Virus record (IMG/VR): IMGVR_UViG_3300042351_001561
Coordinates: 1-50,398 of that record
Reading direction: 5' to 3' (one strand)
Source of the DNA: a virus
Length of the DNA: 50,398 nucleotides
How positions within the stretch are numbered: the first letter of the stretch is position 1; the number at the start of each line of letters is the position of its first letter. A model generated the notes under the pieces. The model saw only the letters and a program-made list of their open reading frames with translations. It made no database searches and had not been told where the DNA came from. The translations under genes and the position numbers were made by a program. This document shows positions 21,746 to 31,221 of the stretch, one piece after another.

Positions 21746-23644
21746 ATGAAAAATTTCTTTTTAACGCTAGTGCTGGCGTTTGTAACCGTAATTGGTTATG
21801 CACAAACAACCGCACCATCAAATGGTAATTGGGTTATCGTTGACTCTTCTTACAATGTTGGTCCGCAATCTCAAGGTTACACTTTAGCTAACCTTTATTA
21901 TGACAACACAACAACGACTAAAATCGCTGGTTTACAGTTTCGTGTATTTTACGACAAAGTAGCTTTTGGTGGTGCAAAACCAATTGTAACTTTACAGTAC
22001 AGTTCTACTGATCAGTACATGCAATATGTTGCCGATTCTGTTAACGGTAATATTACTGTTACATTGGCTTACACAGGTACAAACACCGCATTTACATATT
22101 CTACTGGTACTGCGTTCCAAATAAAGTTCTTCCATCAAAACTCAACAGCCTTCCAAGCTTTGACAAGTATTGATAGTTTAAAGGTAACTGGTACTTTGAC
22201 ATTTCCATCTTATGCCTCAACAATTGCTGGTATGGATACAACGTTATCTTTACACAGTTATGGTGGTGAATTTAAGATGAATAGATTGAAATACCACGGT
22301 AGATTCACAAACGTAACAGGTTCTGGTTCTAAGAACATTACAGTTGCTCTTGAGAAAAGACCTAAGACATCAAGTGGTGCTTGGACTCAAGTAAAGCTTG
22401 ACACAACAGATCTTACTGGTTATTTCGCTTTTGATGAAATCTTGGATACAACTTATTGGGATGCTCATTTATATGTTAAGGGTGATACAATGGGTGTTGG
22501 TAACACGGTATCTGTTGCTGATGCACAAAGAGTTAACAAATATATTCTTGGCGAAATGACACCAACTGGGTTTGATTATTACGCTTCAGACGTTAACGGA
22601 TCAAATAGTATTACAATCGCTGACGTATCAGCTATCTATGGTCGTTTAGCGGGTAGATTCTCTGTATGGCCAAACTCTGTACAAGATGTAAGATTCTTCA
22701 CAGTTTCACAATATGGAACCATCAACGGTTCTTCAACTAACTATACCTCATCAATTGCTGGTGTAACTAACCTAACATTTGATATCATTGCTGGTCAACC
22801 AGACTCAGTAACGTATTATGTATTAGGTGGTGGTGATGCTAACGGTACTGGATTCAACATGGCTCGTACAATCCCTATTGAAATTTTAAACCCAAGCAAA
22901 ACTCCTAAATATATTATTGACGAAACTGTTGAGTATGATTTCCCTACATCAACAATCGAAATTAATTTACCAAAAATCGAAATCACTGAAGGTAGTTTAG
23001 TAAACGTACCAATGAAAGTTTTAACTTATGGTAATCAAGTTGGTTCAGCTCAATTAGCTTTAGCTTATGACAAAACTTTATTGGAGTTCAAGGGTATTAA
23101 AACTGAAGAAAAATTTATGAACTGGATGTCATTCTTAAACCCTAACAACGGTGTTATTGAATGGGCTGGTGCTGATATGAGTAATAATAAATATTTAGCT
23201 AATGATGGTGATAATATTTTAACTTTACAATTCACAGCACTATCACCACAAACAAGCTGGAACAATAGTCCTTTATATGTTATTAGAAAATATGCTGGTG
23301 ATGCAAACGCAACCGATTTAAGAATAACACCAACAAATGGTGTTGTTAAAATATTCAGAATAAATGGTGGTGGTGTATTAACAAAAGATTGTGAAATAAT
23401 GGTATGCCCTAACCCAACAGAAGGTTTGGCTCTTGTGAGTTTTAGCGTACCTGAAGATGGTGAGATAACCGTTGGTTTTTATGATGTAAACGGAAAATTA
23501 GTATACACGGTTTTTAGTGGTAAAATGTATGAAGGTAAGTACCTTTATCCAGTTGACTTAACTAACGTTACACCTGGTACATATTACGGTGTTTTACAAA
23601 CAGGATCTCAAACCAAAACAAATAAAACAATAAAACTAAATTAA
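21746..23644 (+). CDS. Exported protein with dockerin-like and cohesin-like regions and T9SS C-terminal domain
   Basis: A 632-residue protein. Signal peptide at residues 1-19, ending GYAQ. Residues about 27-180 look like a cohesin-type beta sandwich. About 255-305 is dockerin-like, with paired VADAQRVNKYILG and DVNGSNSITIADVSAIYGRLAG calcium-loop repeats. About 405-540 is a second cohesin-like domain (VPMKVLTYGNQVGSAQLALAYDKTLLEFKGI). The last 80 residues (CPNPTEGLALVSF, GEITVGFYDVNGKLVY, LTNVTPGTYYGVLQTGSQTKTNKTIKLN) are a type A sorting domain for the type IX secretion system. So the protein is predicted to reach the surface of an infected Bacteroidetes cell. This is host-like architecture in a phage genome. 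Confidence 0.8.
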   Translation: MKNFFLTLVLAFVTVIGYAQTTAPSNGNWVIVDSSYNVGPQSQGYTLANLYYDNTTTTKIAGLQFRVFYDKVAFGGAKPIVTLQYSSTDQYMQYVADSVNGNITVTLAYTGTNTAFTYSTGTAFQIKFFHQNSTAFQALTSIDSLKVTGTLTFPSYASTIAGMDTTLSLHSYGGEFKMNRLKYHGRFTNVTGSGSKNITVALEKRPKTSSGAWTQVKLDTTDLTGYFAFDEILDTTYWDAHLYVKGDTMGVGNTVSVADAQRVNKYILGEMTPTGFDYYASDVNGSNSITIADVSAIYGRLAGRFSVWPNSVQDVRFFTVSQYGTINGSSTNYTSSIAGVTNLTFDIIAGQPDSVTYYVLGGGDANGTGFNMARTIPIEILNPSKTPKYIIDETVEYDFPTSTIEINLPKIEITEGSLVNVPMKVLTYGNQVGSAQLALAYDKTLLEFKGIKTEEKFMNWMSFLNPNNGVIEWAGADMSNNKYLANDGDNILTLQFTALSPQTSWNNSPLYVIRKYAGDANATDLRITPTNGVVKIFRINGGGVLTKDCEIMVCPNPTEGLALVSFSVPEDGEITVGFYDVNGKLVYTVFSGKMYEGKYLYPVDLTNVTPGTYYGVLQTGSQTKTNKTIKLN

Positions 23645-23656
23645 AATTTAAAAAAA

Positions 23657-23986
23657 ATGTCAGAAGAAACAAACGTACCTGAATCAGACGGAACATGGTC
23701 AGGTTTAAAGAAAACAATAATTGGTATCATTTCAACAGCTGTTATGGCTGGTGGTACTTACTTTACCACAACTTTATTTGGTGGTGGTGATAAAGAAGAA
23801 ACAAAGACAGAACAAGCGGCTCCAGCGCCAGCAATCAACATAAGTGTCGATAACTCTTCTAAAAATAATGCTGGTGGTGGTACTAACACAATCATTAAAG
23901 AAAAAACAACTGTGGTTGAAAAAGCTGCACCAGTTAAAGAAGAAAAACCAGCTAAAAAATCAGAAACTGAAGATAGTCCTTGGTAA
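23657..23986 (+). CDS. Small membrane protein, possible holin partner
   Basis: A 109-residue protein. One hydrophobic, Gly/Ala-rich helix at about 20-42 (TIIGIISTAVMAGGTYFTTTLFGGG) is followed by a long charged Lys/Glu/Pro tail. No family recognised. Its stop overlaps the next start (TAATG), so the two membrane proteins are probably translated together. Confidence 0.6.
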   Translation: MSEETNVPESDGTWSGLKKTIIGIISTAVMAGGTYFTTTLFGGGDKEETKTEQAAPAPAINISVDNSSKNNAGGGTNTIIKEKTTVVEKAAPVKEEKPAKKSETEDSPW

Positions 23987-24378
23987 TGAAAAAGAAAATA
24001 AATAAAACAAACGAAGAAGATATGAAACTTAAAGAAACTTTAAAAAATATGGTTAGTACACCAGCCCCTGTGCAGGTAGAAGATAAAAATAGATTCTATT
24101 ACATGTTGCAACAAATGCAAGCTAATAGATGGAGAATAACAGCAATTGTATTAGGATTGTTCACATTAATCATTGTTGGTATCAACGCAGCTGTATTTTT
24201 AGGTGCATCTATTGGTGAGGATTGGAAAGAAATGTTATTAATTTTATTAGGTGCCTTTGTTGGTAATTTAAATAAGGTTGTTGACTACTGGTTCAACTCA
24301 GAAGATAGGGACAAAATGTTAATCCAAAAAGTTGACGAAGAAGACGGTGTATCTTTATCGAATACAACAGAAGTTTAA
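23986..24378 (+). CDS. Two-helix membrane protein, holin-like
   Basis: A 130-residue protein. The ATG at 23986 overlaps the previous stop; an in-frame TTG two codons upstream is less likely. Hydrophobic helices lie at about 50-75 and 80-97. LLILLGAFVGNLNKVVDYWFNSEDRDK resembles small holin-like proteins of T4-like marine phages. If a holin, it would release the endolysin encoded at 32115. The start of the CsgG-like gene follows 1 base after its stop. Confidence 0.6.
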   Translation: MKKKINKTNEEDMKLKETLKNMVSTPAPVQVEDKNRFYYMLQQMQANRWRITAIVLGLFTLIIVGINAAVFLGASIGEDWKEMLLILLGAFVGNLNKVVDYWFNSEDRDKMLIQKVDEEDGVSLSNTTEV

Positions 24379-24379
24379 T

Positions 24380-25099
24380 ATGAAAAAATTATTATTCATT
24401 ATATTACCAATATTATTCTGTGCTTGTAAAACTCAGGCACAGAATATTGGTAGTGTTAAAACCGAAGAATATAAAGCTAGTTTTGAACAGACTCAATCAA
24501 TTGATGTTGTTTCAAACTATACCGACACAATCAAATATCCTATCCAATTATTAAAAATTGGGTTTACCGAAGAACTTTATGAAATGTACCCTGAATTAAA
24601 AGATAAAAGGGTTGGTTTGGGTGTAACTAATATTGTAATCGAATTTCTTGAAATGACTAATAGGTTTGTCTTCACTGAAGATAAATTAGAGATTAAAGAA
24701 AGAATGGTTAATCAATTTAAAGCATCTGATAAAGGTTTTACAGAAAACAAAGTTGATGGTAGAGGTAAAATTAAATTAGCTAAATACTTTGTTTACATTG
24801 AGGTTTATGATTTTAGTGTATCTGAGGATGAAGTTGTTAAGGTTAGTGGTAAAGCTACTGCAACACAAACAACCAGATTAGGTATGCAAGTTAAATTTGT
24901 TGACGCTGAAACTGGTGAAGTTATTGTTGGTTCTGGTTTAGGTGAAGCAAAAACAGTAAAAATGTCAACAATTCTAGATGATGTGGATGAAATCAAATTT
25001 AATCAATCAACAATAGGAACATCAACTAAAAAGGCGTTAGAAACTGCGTCATCTAGACTTGTTGTAAAATTAATTAAAAAAGGTTTATTCAAGAATTAA
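24380..25099 (+). CDS. CsgG-like lipoprotein
   Basis: A 239-residue protein. The ATG at 24380 gives a lipoprotein signal with a Cys at the cleavage point (LPILFCAC, KTQAQ). The body resembles CsgG/HfaB: KRVGLGVTNIVIEFLEMTNRFVFTED early, KVSGKATATQTTRLGMQVKFVDAETGEVI in the middle, and STIGTSTKKALETASSRLV at the end. CsgG forms the nonameric outer-membrane channel that exports curli subunits. Neither CsgA-like repeats nor CsgE/F are evident nearby, so the exported substrate is unknown. Confidence 0.75.
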   Translation: MKKLLFIILPILFCACKTQAQNIGSVKTEEYKASFEQTQSIDVVSNYTDTIKYPIQLLKIGFTEELYEMYPELKDKRVGLGVTNIVIEFLEMTNRFVFTEDKLEIKERMVNQFKASDKGFTENKVDGRGKIKLAKYFVYIEVYDFSVSEDEVVKVSGKATATQTTRLGMQVKFVDAETGEVIVGSGLGEAKTVKMSTILDDVDEIKFNQSTIGTSTKKALETASSRLVVKLIKKGLFKN

Positions 25100-25105
25100 A
25101 GGTGC

Positions 25106-26701
25106 GTGAGAATAAAATTCCTTATAGTTATTTTTTTATCTTTGCTGTGCAATATAACAACTGCGCAGACATTTAACTATTCTTACACCGATCCTTGCAA
25201 TGGCAAGGTTTACAATTTATCAATTCCTTACGGGCAAAATCAAATAGCTGTAACGTACTACGGTCAAGTAAATACGTTTACAGCTAATGATTTTAATAAC
25301 GGTGCGTTCGATAACTGGGCCGCTGGTGTTTTTAATCAATATAAGAACGCTTCGCCATGCGGTAGTATAGGAACAGCTGTTACTGTATCACAAACACAAA
25401 GCACTGCTTTAAATGTTATTAGTATATTTGGGGCTTTATCAGCTATTAGTGATATGGCATCTAGTGGTACGGGTAATATAATGGCGGCTGCTGGGTCTGT
25501 AAATAATGTTGGTGGTGGTAAAGGTGATTCCAAACCTTCTGACAATAAAAAAGAAAATAAAAATGGGGACAATTCTAGTGGATCAACAACTTCTGGTGGT
25601 TCTGGTAGCGGAAGTAATGGTAGTTCTAATAATACTGAAAATAATAATGGTTCGAATGGGTCGAGTGGATCAGGTGGAACCACTGGATCAGGTGCTTCAG
25701 GTGGATCAACTGGGTCAAGTGGATCAGGCGAACAGGCTGGTGGATCAAGTGCGTCAGGTGGAACAACTGGATCAGGCGCTTCAGGTGGAACCACTGGATC
25801 AGGTGAAAAAACTGGAGAGTCAAGTGGTGCAACCAACAACAATCCTGGTGGGTCTGGTGCGTCAGGTGGAACCACTAACAACGGTTCTGGTGGCTCAGGT
25901 GGTACCACCACAAGCGGCTCAGGTTCTGGTGGCGGGACTGGTAATGGTTCTACACCAAATCAAACAGATGGTGGTTCGGATAAAAAATCGGATGCTGTAG
26001 GTGGGACAACTAATGCAGTAAAAAGTGGTAGTAGTAGCAATAGCAAAGGCTCAGCTACAAGTAAAAACGGTGGTAGACCATCTATACTCATGAGTAGTGA
26101 TTTAGTTGGTTTTCAATTTAATGAAGGTGAGGTTAGTAAAGGTTCAAAAGTTAATGCGGGTTACTCATCAGTAAGATATGATGGTCTAAGATCACATGGC
26201 GTTATGGTTGATTACACATCTTCAATACAAGGTGGTAATATCACTGGTTATTATGCCTGGATAAATCGTAAGGCTATTACGTTACTTTCTAATACGGTTA
26301 CAATTGGTTTTACTGGTAGTGGGTCTATGTATAACACTATTGCTTTTGGGCAGATGAGAAGTATTAAAAAATTTAAAGCTGTTTATATGCTTACAGCCTC
26401 AGCTGGACAAATATATAAAGAATCCTATTATGGTTCCGCTGCAATTGTGGGTGGTAATAGAGATTTTAAAGTGGGTAAACGTATTGATATTAAAACAATG
26501 GCTTTATTTGTTTATGCACCGTTTGTTAGGTATTATGATGATGCGGTGTTAAAATCACCATTTGTTATTTTACCAATTGTTGGTATGAACTTGGGTGTTA
26601 CAAAAACATTTAAATTAAATTTTAATTTTGGTGGTGCTTATTCTATTGGTGATAACGTATTAAACTATACGGTAATGATTGGTACAAGATTGGCATTATG
26701 A
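25106..26701 (+). CDS. Exported protein: N-terminal domain, Gly/Ser linker, outer-membrane barrel
   Basis: A 531-residue protein with a GTG start followed by a signal peptide (IKFLIVIFLSLLCNITTAQ). Residues about 20-125 form a small domain. Residues about 130-320 are a Gly/Ser/Thr/Asn low-complexity stretch (GGTTGSGASGG units). Residues about 330-531 alternate polar and hydrophobic positions like a beta barrel and end MIGTRLAL. A surface-spanning protein with an extended linker is likely. The stop overlaps the next start (ATGATG context). Confidence 0.65.
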   Translation: MRIKFLIVIFLSLLCNITTAQTFNYSYTDPCNGKVYNLSIPYGQNQIAVTYYGQVNTFTANDFNNGAFDNWAAGVFNQYKNASPCGSIGTAVTVSQTQSTALNVISIFGALSAISDMASSGTGNIMAAAGSVNNVGGGKGDSKPSDNKKENKNGDNSSGSTTSGGSGSGSNGSSNNTENNNGSNGSSGSGGTTGSGASGGSTGSSGSGEQAGGSSASGGTTGSGASGGTTGSGEKTGESSGATNNNPGGSGASGGTTNNGSGGSGGTTTSGSGSGGGTGNGSTPNQTDGGSDKKSDAVGGTTNAVKSGSSSNSKGSATSKNGGRPSILMSSDLVGFQFNEGEVSKGSKVNAGYSSVRYDGLRSHGVMVDYTSSIQGGNITGYYAWINRKAITLLSNTVTIGFTGSGSMYNTIAFGQMRSIKKFKAVYMLTASAGQIYKESYYGSAAIVGGNRDFKVGKRIDIKTMALFVYAPFVRYYDDAVLKSPFVILPIVGMNLGVTKTFKLNFNFGGAYSIGDNVLNYTVMIGTRLAL

Positions 26702-28980
26702 TGAAAAAGTTTTTTGTGTTCTTGGTGATTGTCTTAAGTGCGGTAAAACTAAACGCACAGGCAACATCTGTTACATTAGGCGGTACCTCATCAAGTTTAT
26801 CCGCAACTTATAATACAGCTACTGTTGTTGACCCTAATTTAACAATAACTGCAAATGGTAATATAACAGGTTTTAGGGTTCAAATATCACAAACATATAT
26901 CACTGGGGATGTCCTAACTTACACAGGGACTTTACCGAGCGGTGTAACGGCAAGTTGGAACTCAACAACAGGTGTTTTAAGTTTTAACGGTACAACAACA
27001 GCGGCTAACTGGCAGACTCTCTTAAGAACGGTAACTTTTAAATCAACAACAACAACTTGTTACGCAAATCTTAGAAGGGTTACTTTTGTTGCTGGTACAG
27101 TTTATTATAACCCATTAACATCACATTTTTATGAATATGTTGCGGGTAGTACGAGCTGGACAAACGCATATAATGTATCAACAGCTAAATCTTATTTTGG
27201 TAGGGCTGGTTATTTGGCGACAATATTATCTGAAGCGGAGAACAACTTTATCTGGAAATTAATGTCGAGTGATGCTTGGTTTGGAGCTTCAGATGACTAC
27301 GGTTATATCAACACCGCAAAGGGTTCAACTGTTTACGCTAACCAAGCTGCATCTGAAGGTAAATGGCATTGGGTAACTGGTCCTGAAAAAGGCCAAAACT
27401 TTTCAAATGGGAATACACCAAGCACAACCTTAGTATCAGGTATGTATCATAAATGGGCTGGTGGTGAACCTAACGGTACCTCAGAAGCGTTTGGACAATT
27501 CTATTCATCAAATAATGGGCAATGGAATGATTTAGCTAACAGTACATTAGGTGGCTATATTTGTGAATACGGGGACATGCCAGGTGATTTAACATCAAGC
27601 ATAACCATTTTTACAAGGGATCTTACGATTAGTAATGGTTCTTCTGGCACAATCAGTGGTGGTAATATAAATGTTTGTTCTGGTTCAAATAGTACAACAT
27701 TGACACTTAACAATATGACTGGTAGTGTTGTTAGATGGGAGTCTTCATTTGATAACTTTTTTACTGCTGGTACGACAATTACAAGTACATCATCAAGTAT
27801 AACAATCTCAAATATAACAAAAACAACTTATTACCGTGCAATTGTAAATTCAACGAGCCCTGTTAGTTGTAACTCATTAGCATCATCGAGTATATTTTTA
27901 TCCGTAAAACCAACTCTTTCTGGGTCTGTGTTTGCGGCAAACAATACAATATGTTCTGGTGGGGTCGCTGAATTAACTTTATCTGGCCAACAAGGTAGTG
28001 TTAATAAATGGCAACGATCTACAAATAATATAAACTGGACTGATGTAACAAATACAACAACATCTTTAACTGAAACAATATCATCATCAGGTAGTTATTA
28101 TTATCGTGTTGAGGTGCAAACACCAAACTGCGGTAGTGCTGTTTATTCAACAAGTAAATTAATTACTGTTACAACAGGTACGCCACCAACAGGTGGTTCG
28201 GTTTCATCAGCAACGCATGCAACGTCAACAAACTCTGGGACTTTAACACTAAGTGGTTACACTGGTACGGTTGTGAAATGGCAAAGGTCAACAAACAGTG
28301 GGGTTACTTGGACCGATATAGTTAATACAGCGGCAACTTATAATTACACTAATCAGACGGATGGTACATTATTTAGAGCACAGTTACAGAGTGGTTCGTG
28401 TGGATACGCTTACTCAGCTTCTGGTATGATAATAGTGGGTCCATTTACTTACTCAGGTTATGTTTATAACGCTGAGAATGTAGGTGTATCAAACGTCACT
28501 GTAAAACTATTTTATAAACAAAAAACTTCTTCAACCTATAGTTTATATAGTTCATATACAACCGATGCAACTGGTAAATATACAATAACAACGACAGCCA
28601 GTTCAAGTTTAAATGATTATAGATTAACAATTGACAATGCACCGTTATCAAGTCCAACAATAACAGATATTAACTTTTTTAACCAAAAAGTTTTAACACA
28701 ATCTTTTAACGCTAAAGATTACTATAGGATGGATGTTAATAATAATAATATTTTAACAATAACAGATGTTTATTTAATCTACTATAAAATTAATTTAAAC
28801 AGTTGGTTATTTACAATACCAACGTACAGGTTATTTACCTCAGCTCAATGGTCGGTAATTAACATATCAAATACAAATTTAGTCCCAACTTATTCAGGGG
28901 CGCAATCATTAACATTTGACGCTTTAGTGTTAAACGGAGCAACAAATATTTATATAATAAGAACAGGTTACAAACAATAA
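26698..28980 (+). CDS. Large exported C-type-lectin/Ig-like protein
   Basis: A 760-residue protein. Signal peptide ends NAQA. Residues about 130-300 are a C-type lectin domain: WFGASDDYGYI, EGKWHWVTGPEKG, KWAGGEPNG, NGQWNDLANSTLGGYICEYG. Residues about 315-575 are repeated Ig/PKD-like modules (VNKWQRSTNNINWTDV, VVKWQRSTNSGVTWTDI). Residues about 580-760 hold a carboxypeptidase-regulatory-like sandwich and a dockerin-like stretch (RMDVNNNNILTITDVYLIY). Predicted surface adhesin. No clear T9SS sorting domain is seen at its end. Confidence 0.75.
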   Translation: MMKKFFVFLVIVLSAVKLNAQATSVTLGGTSSSLSATYNTATVVDPNLTITANGNITGFRVQISQTYITGDVLTYTGTLPSGVTASWNSTTGVLSFNGTTTAANWQTLLRTVTFKSTTTTCYANLRRVTFVAGTVYYNPLTSHFYEYVAGSTSWTNAYNVSTAKSYFGRAGYLATILSEAENNFIWKLMSSDAWFGASDDYGYINTAKGSTVYANQAASEGKWHWVTGPEKGQNFSNGNTPSTTLVSGMYHKWAGGEPNGTSEAFGQFYSSNNGQWNDLANSTLGGYICEYGDMPGDLTSSITIFTRDLTISNGSSGTISGGNINVCSGSNSTTLTLNNMTGSVVRWESSFDNFFTAGTTITSTSSSITISNITKTTYYRAIVNSTSPVSCNSLASSSIFLSVKPTLSGSVFAANNTICSGGVAELTLSGQQGSVNKWQRSTNNINWTDVTNTTTSLTETISSSGSYYYRVEVQTPNCGSAVYSTSKLITVTTGTPPTGGSVSSATHATSTNSGTLTLSGYTGTVVKWQRSTNSGVTWTDIVNTAATYNYTNQTDGTLFRAQLQSGSCGYAYSASGMIIVGPFTYSGYVYNAENVGVSNVTVKLFYKQKTSSTYSLYSSYTTDATGKYTITTTASSSLNDYRLTIDNAPLSSPTITDINFFNQKVLTQSFNAKDYYRMDVNNNNILTITDVYLIYYKINLNSWLFTIPTYRLFTSAQWSVINISNTNLVPTYSGAQSLTFDALVLNGATNIYIIRTGYKQ

Positions 28981-28986
28981 AAAATT

Positions 28987-29475
28987 ATGAAACAGTTTAT
29001 TTTTACGCTAATTTTTATACTCACAGTATCAAATTCAGCATTTTCTCAAACCAGTGAACCGATCTCAGTGTTCCCTCAAATTTGTGTTAGTGTAGATTCA
29101 GTTTACAGCACAATGAAAATAAAAGAATTTAAAGATAGAAATATCTTATTTGGTGTTAAACAAATCACTGAAGAAGTCTTATCCGAAAAGTATTCGTTAT
29201 GTGAAAAAAACACCATACCAGTTATGGTTGAAATCATTAGAGTTGGTACACCATCAACCACTTTTAGAATTGCTGGTATTGGTGCGGCAACGGAAACGAC
29301 ACAAATATTACTAAAAGTTCATTTTGGTGACACAATTGTCGATGGTATTGGTGAGTCAGCTACAACCGCTAGTTACGCCTTTATTGAATTAAAAGAAGGG
29401 AAAGTTCCTTTTAGTAAATCATCAATAGGTATTGCGATGAAAAAGGCTATAATTGATGCGATAAGTAAATTATAA
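28987..29475 (+). CDS. Second CsgG-like exported protein
   Basis: A 162-residue protein. Signal peptide ends AFSQ. The C-terminal half (GAATETTQILLKVHFGDTIVDGIGESATTASYAF, PFSKSSIGIAMKKAIIDAISKL) parallels the ending of the protein at 24380, including the SxIG..xKKA motif. It is a shorter member of the CsgG-like family, perhaps a partner of the first. Confidence 0.65.
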   Translation: MKQFIFTLIFILTVSNSAFSQTSEPISVFPQICVSVDSVYSTMKIKEFKDRNILFGVKQITEEVLSEKYSLCEKNTIPVMVEIIRVGTPSTTFRIAGIGAATETTQILLKVHFGDTIVDGIGESATTASYAFIELKEGKVPFSKSSIGIAMKKAIIDAISKL

Positions 29476-29476
29476 T

Positions 29477-30214
29477 ATGAAATATTTTATAACAGCACTA
29501 TTAATATGCGTTTTTGGCCATTTAGAGGCCCAAATAAAGAGTTTTGACTTAGGTGGGGTATTACTTACAGGAAACAATAAAAACGTTCAGATAACGTCTA
29601 AAATGAGTTATGAACTTAATAATAAAAAAAAGGATATTGGTGTTAGTTTAAACCCGTATTATTTTTTATTTTATGGTCAAAAAAATAATGAGTTTATTAA
29701 ACAATCTGAAGACGCTAGGTTAAACATATTTTCCTGGAAAGAGATTAAAAATAATTACAGCGCTATTTTATTCTCAACAGTAGAGCATTCGCTGGTTAAA
29801 AATTTAGATTTAAGTGTTTCAGGTGGTATAGGTGTTAAAAAATCTTTTAAGACAAATAAATTGGGCGGTAGTGTATCACTCGCTTATGTGTATGATAGAT
29901 CAGAGATATCAAAACTTTGGTTCGGTAGTAAGAGAGCTTCTTACAGACACAGTTTAAAATATAAAGTTAAAGATATTACTATTGAAAATAATGTTTTAAT
30001 ACAACCAGCTGTTGCGTCAACTAATGATTTAATATGGGCGAGAAATACTGTTGGTAATTATAATTTATCAATAACCAAATCCATAGCTAAAACAACATCA
30101 ATTGGCTTTGTTTACGAGGGTTATTTATCAACAATTAGTTCTGAATTAAATAAAAATATACAACCTTTAGATCAAAGATTTAGCCTCATATTCAAGTATT
30201 CGATTCCTAATTAA
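29477..30214 (+). CDS. Outer-membrane beta-barrel-like protein
   Basis: A 245-residue protein. Signal peptide MKYFITALLICVFGHLEAQ. The mature sequence shows alternating hydrophobic strands with Tyr/Phe girdles through to SLIFKYSIPN. It resembles DUF481-type barrels. It starts 1 base after the CsgG-like gene and ends the cluster. Its 3' end overlaps the convergent small gene at 30167. Confidence 0.65.
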   Translation: MKYFITALLICVFGHLEAQIKSFDLGGVLLTGNNKNVQITSKMSYELNNKKKDIGVSLNPYYFLFYGQKNNEFIKQSEDARLNIFSWKEIKNNYSAILFSTVEHSLVKNLDLSVSGGIGVKKSFKTNKLGGSVSLAYVYDRSEISKLWFGSKRASYRHSLKYKVKDITIENNVLIQPAVASTNDLIWARNTVGNYNLSITKSIAKTTSIGFVYEGYLSTISSELNKNIQPLDQRFSLIFKYSIPN

Positions 30215-30367
30215 ATCAAATTCTTTTTCTTCATATAAATCAAATATTTCTTTTGAGAAATTATCACTAAATATAAACGCATCTATTTTATTAGTAAAGA
30301 GGTCTTCCAACCTATCTTTATATATTAAAATTTTACCACTATCAACATATCTTTTATTAAAACCCAT
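30167..30367 (-). CDS. Small conserved-looking protein
   Basis: A 66-residue protein starting MGFNKRYV, acidic and helical, with DAFIFSDNFSKEIFDLYEEKE. I recall similar MGFNK-starting small proteins in this phage group. It overlaps the last 48 bases of the plus-strand barrel gene, so it could be spurious, but its composition is coding-like. Confidence 0.5.
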   Translation of the reverse strand: MGFNKRYVDSGKILIYKDRLEDLFTNKIDAFIFSDNFSKEIFDLYEEKEFDLIRNRILEYEAKSLI

Positions 30368-30382
30368 AATACAATAATAAAA

Positions 30383-30406
30383 AAGGCCTGGTAAAAACCA
30401 AGCCTT
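30383..30406. terminator. Intrinsic terminator
   Basis: AAGGCCTGGT (30383-30392) pairs with ACCAAGCCTT (30397-30406) with one mismatch, with T-rich tracts on both sides. It ends the minus-strand endolysin/DUF2589 run. Confidence 0.75.
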
Positions 30407-30427
30407 TTATTTTTTTTTAGTTTTTAA

Positions 30428-30682
30428 TTAGATAGCTGTACCATCTAAGAATAGTGTACCTAAAGTAGCGATAGCCGTTTTAGCCTCAGCCAATGTCTCA
30501 ACTGCGCTTCCGTTAGCTGTTGATCCAATAGCGATAATACCAGCGTCATCACTAGCGCCATAGAACTGAATCCCGTCATTTTGAACGATAGCAGCAATAT
30601 AACCAGTTTCTGGTACTAATTGTGCACCATCTTCATACTCACATACTACAGCTTTTCCGTTTAAATTTTTTACAAATGCCAT
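30428..30682 (-). CDS. Small hypothetical protein
   Basis: An 84-residue protein, Ala/Gly-rich and mostly beta with a C-terminal helix (AFVKNLNGKAVVCEYEDG, IQFYGASDDAGIIAIGSTANGSAVETLAEAKTAI). It resembles small virion surface or decoration proteins only in composition. Last gene of the minus-strand run. Confidence 0.6.
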   Translation of the reverse strand: MAFVKNLNGKAVVCEYEDGAQLVPETGYIAAIVQNDGIQFYGASDDAGIIAIGSTANGSAVETLAEAKTAIATLGTLFLDGTAI

Positions 30683-30720
30683 TTTAATTGTTTTTTTAGT
30701 TTTTTGTTTATTTTATTTTA

Positions 30721-31203
30721 TTAATTTTTTTTAGTGCCAGTTCCTGTCATTTTTTGGATATAGGAATCTACTAATCTACTAACAGCTTCAGGTTTCTCAT
30801 CCGCTTTAAATTTTACTTTTATTTTAGCCATACCAGATCTATCGGTATTTTTACCAGAATCAACTTCAATACCTTTAATATTGTGTTGATACCCCTTCTT
30901 TTTAAAAAGACCTAGTAAAGATTTTTTAAGATCAGATACCTCACCCTTACCATCCCCAAAAATAAGTCTAGCTTCAAATTCAATATCTAATTCATCTAAA
31001 CCAATAGACGAGTGATCAGCTAAAATATAAAGCGGTACATCCAAAGTTTTATCCCCTATTACAAAGGTTTGAAGTTTGGGTGTACCATCTTCATTAAAGT
31101 AGTTTCTGAGAGCATTAATATGCTGTCTTTCACTTATACCCTGAGAAACCATTGCGGCCTCTAAAAGCCCACCTACTAACTCCTCAATATTTAATCTTGA
31201 CAT
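30721..31203 (-). CDS. DUF2589-like protein
   Basis: A 160-residue protein. The ATG at 31203 is chosen because a host-type promoter overlaps the longer start at 31224. The start MSRLNIEELVGGLLEAAMVSQ and the later beta region (LDELDIEFEARLIFG, MAKIKVKFKADEKPEAVSRLVDSY) fit DUF2589, as in the next gene. Function of the family is not known to me. Confidence 0.6.
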   Translation of the reverse strand: MSRLNIEELVGGLLEAAMVSQGISERQHINALRNYFNEDGTPKLQTFVIGDKTLDVPLYILADHSSIGLDELDIEFEARLIFGDGKGEVSDLKKSLLGLFKKKGYQHNIKGIEVDSGKNTDRSGMAKIKVKFKADEKPEAVSRLVDSYIQKMTGTGTKKN

Positions 31204-31221
31204 ATATGTTGTAATTTTATA

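Noticed and set aside
25336-25911. Minus-strand frame of 191 codons rich in Pro/Glu/Asp
   Set aside because: It is antisense to the Gly/Ser linker of the gene at 25106, and has no start context or promoter.
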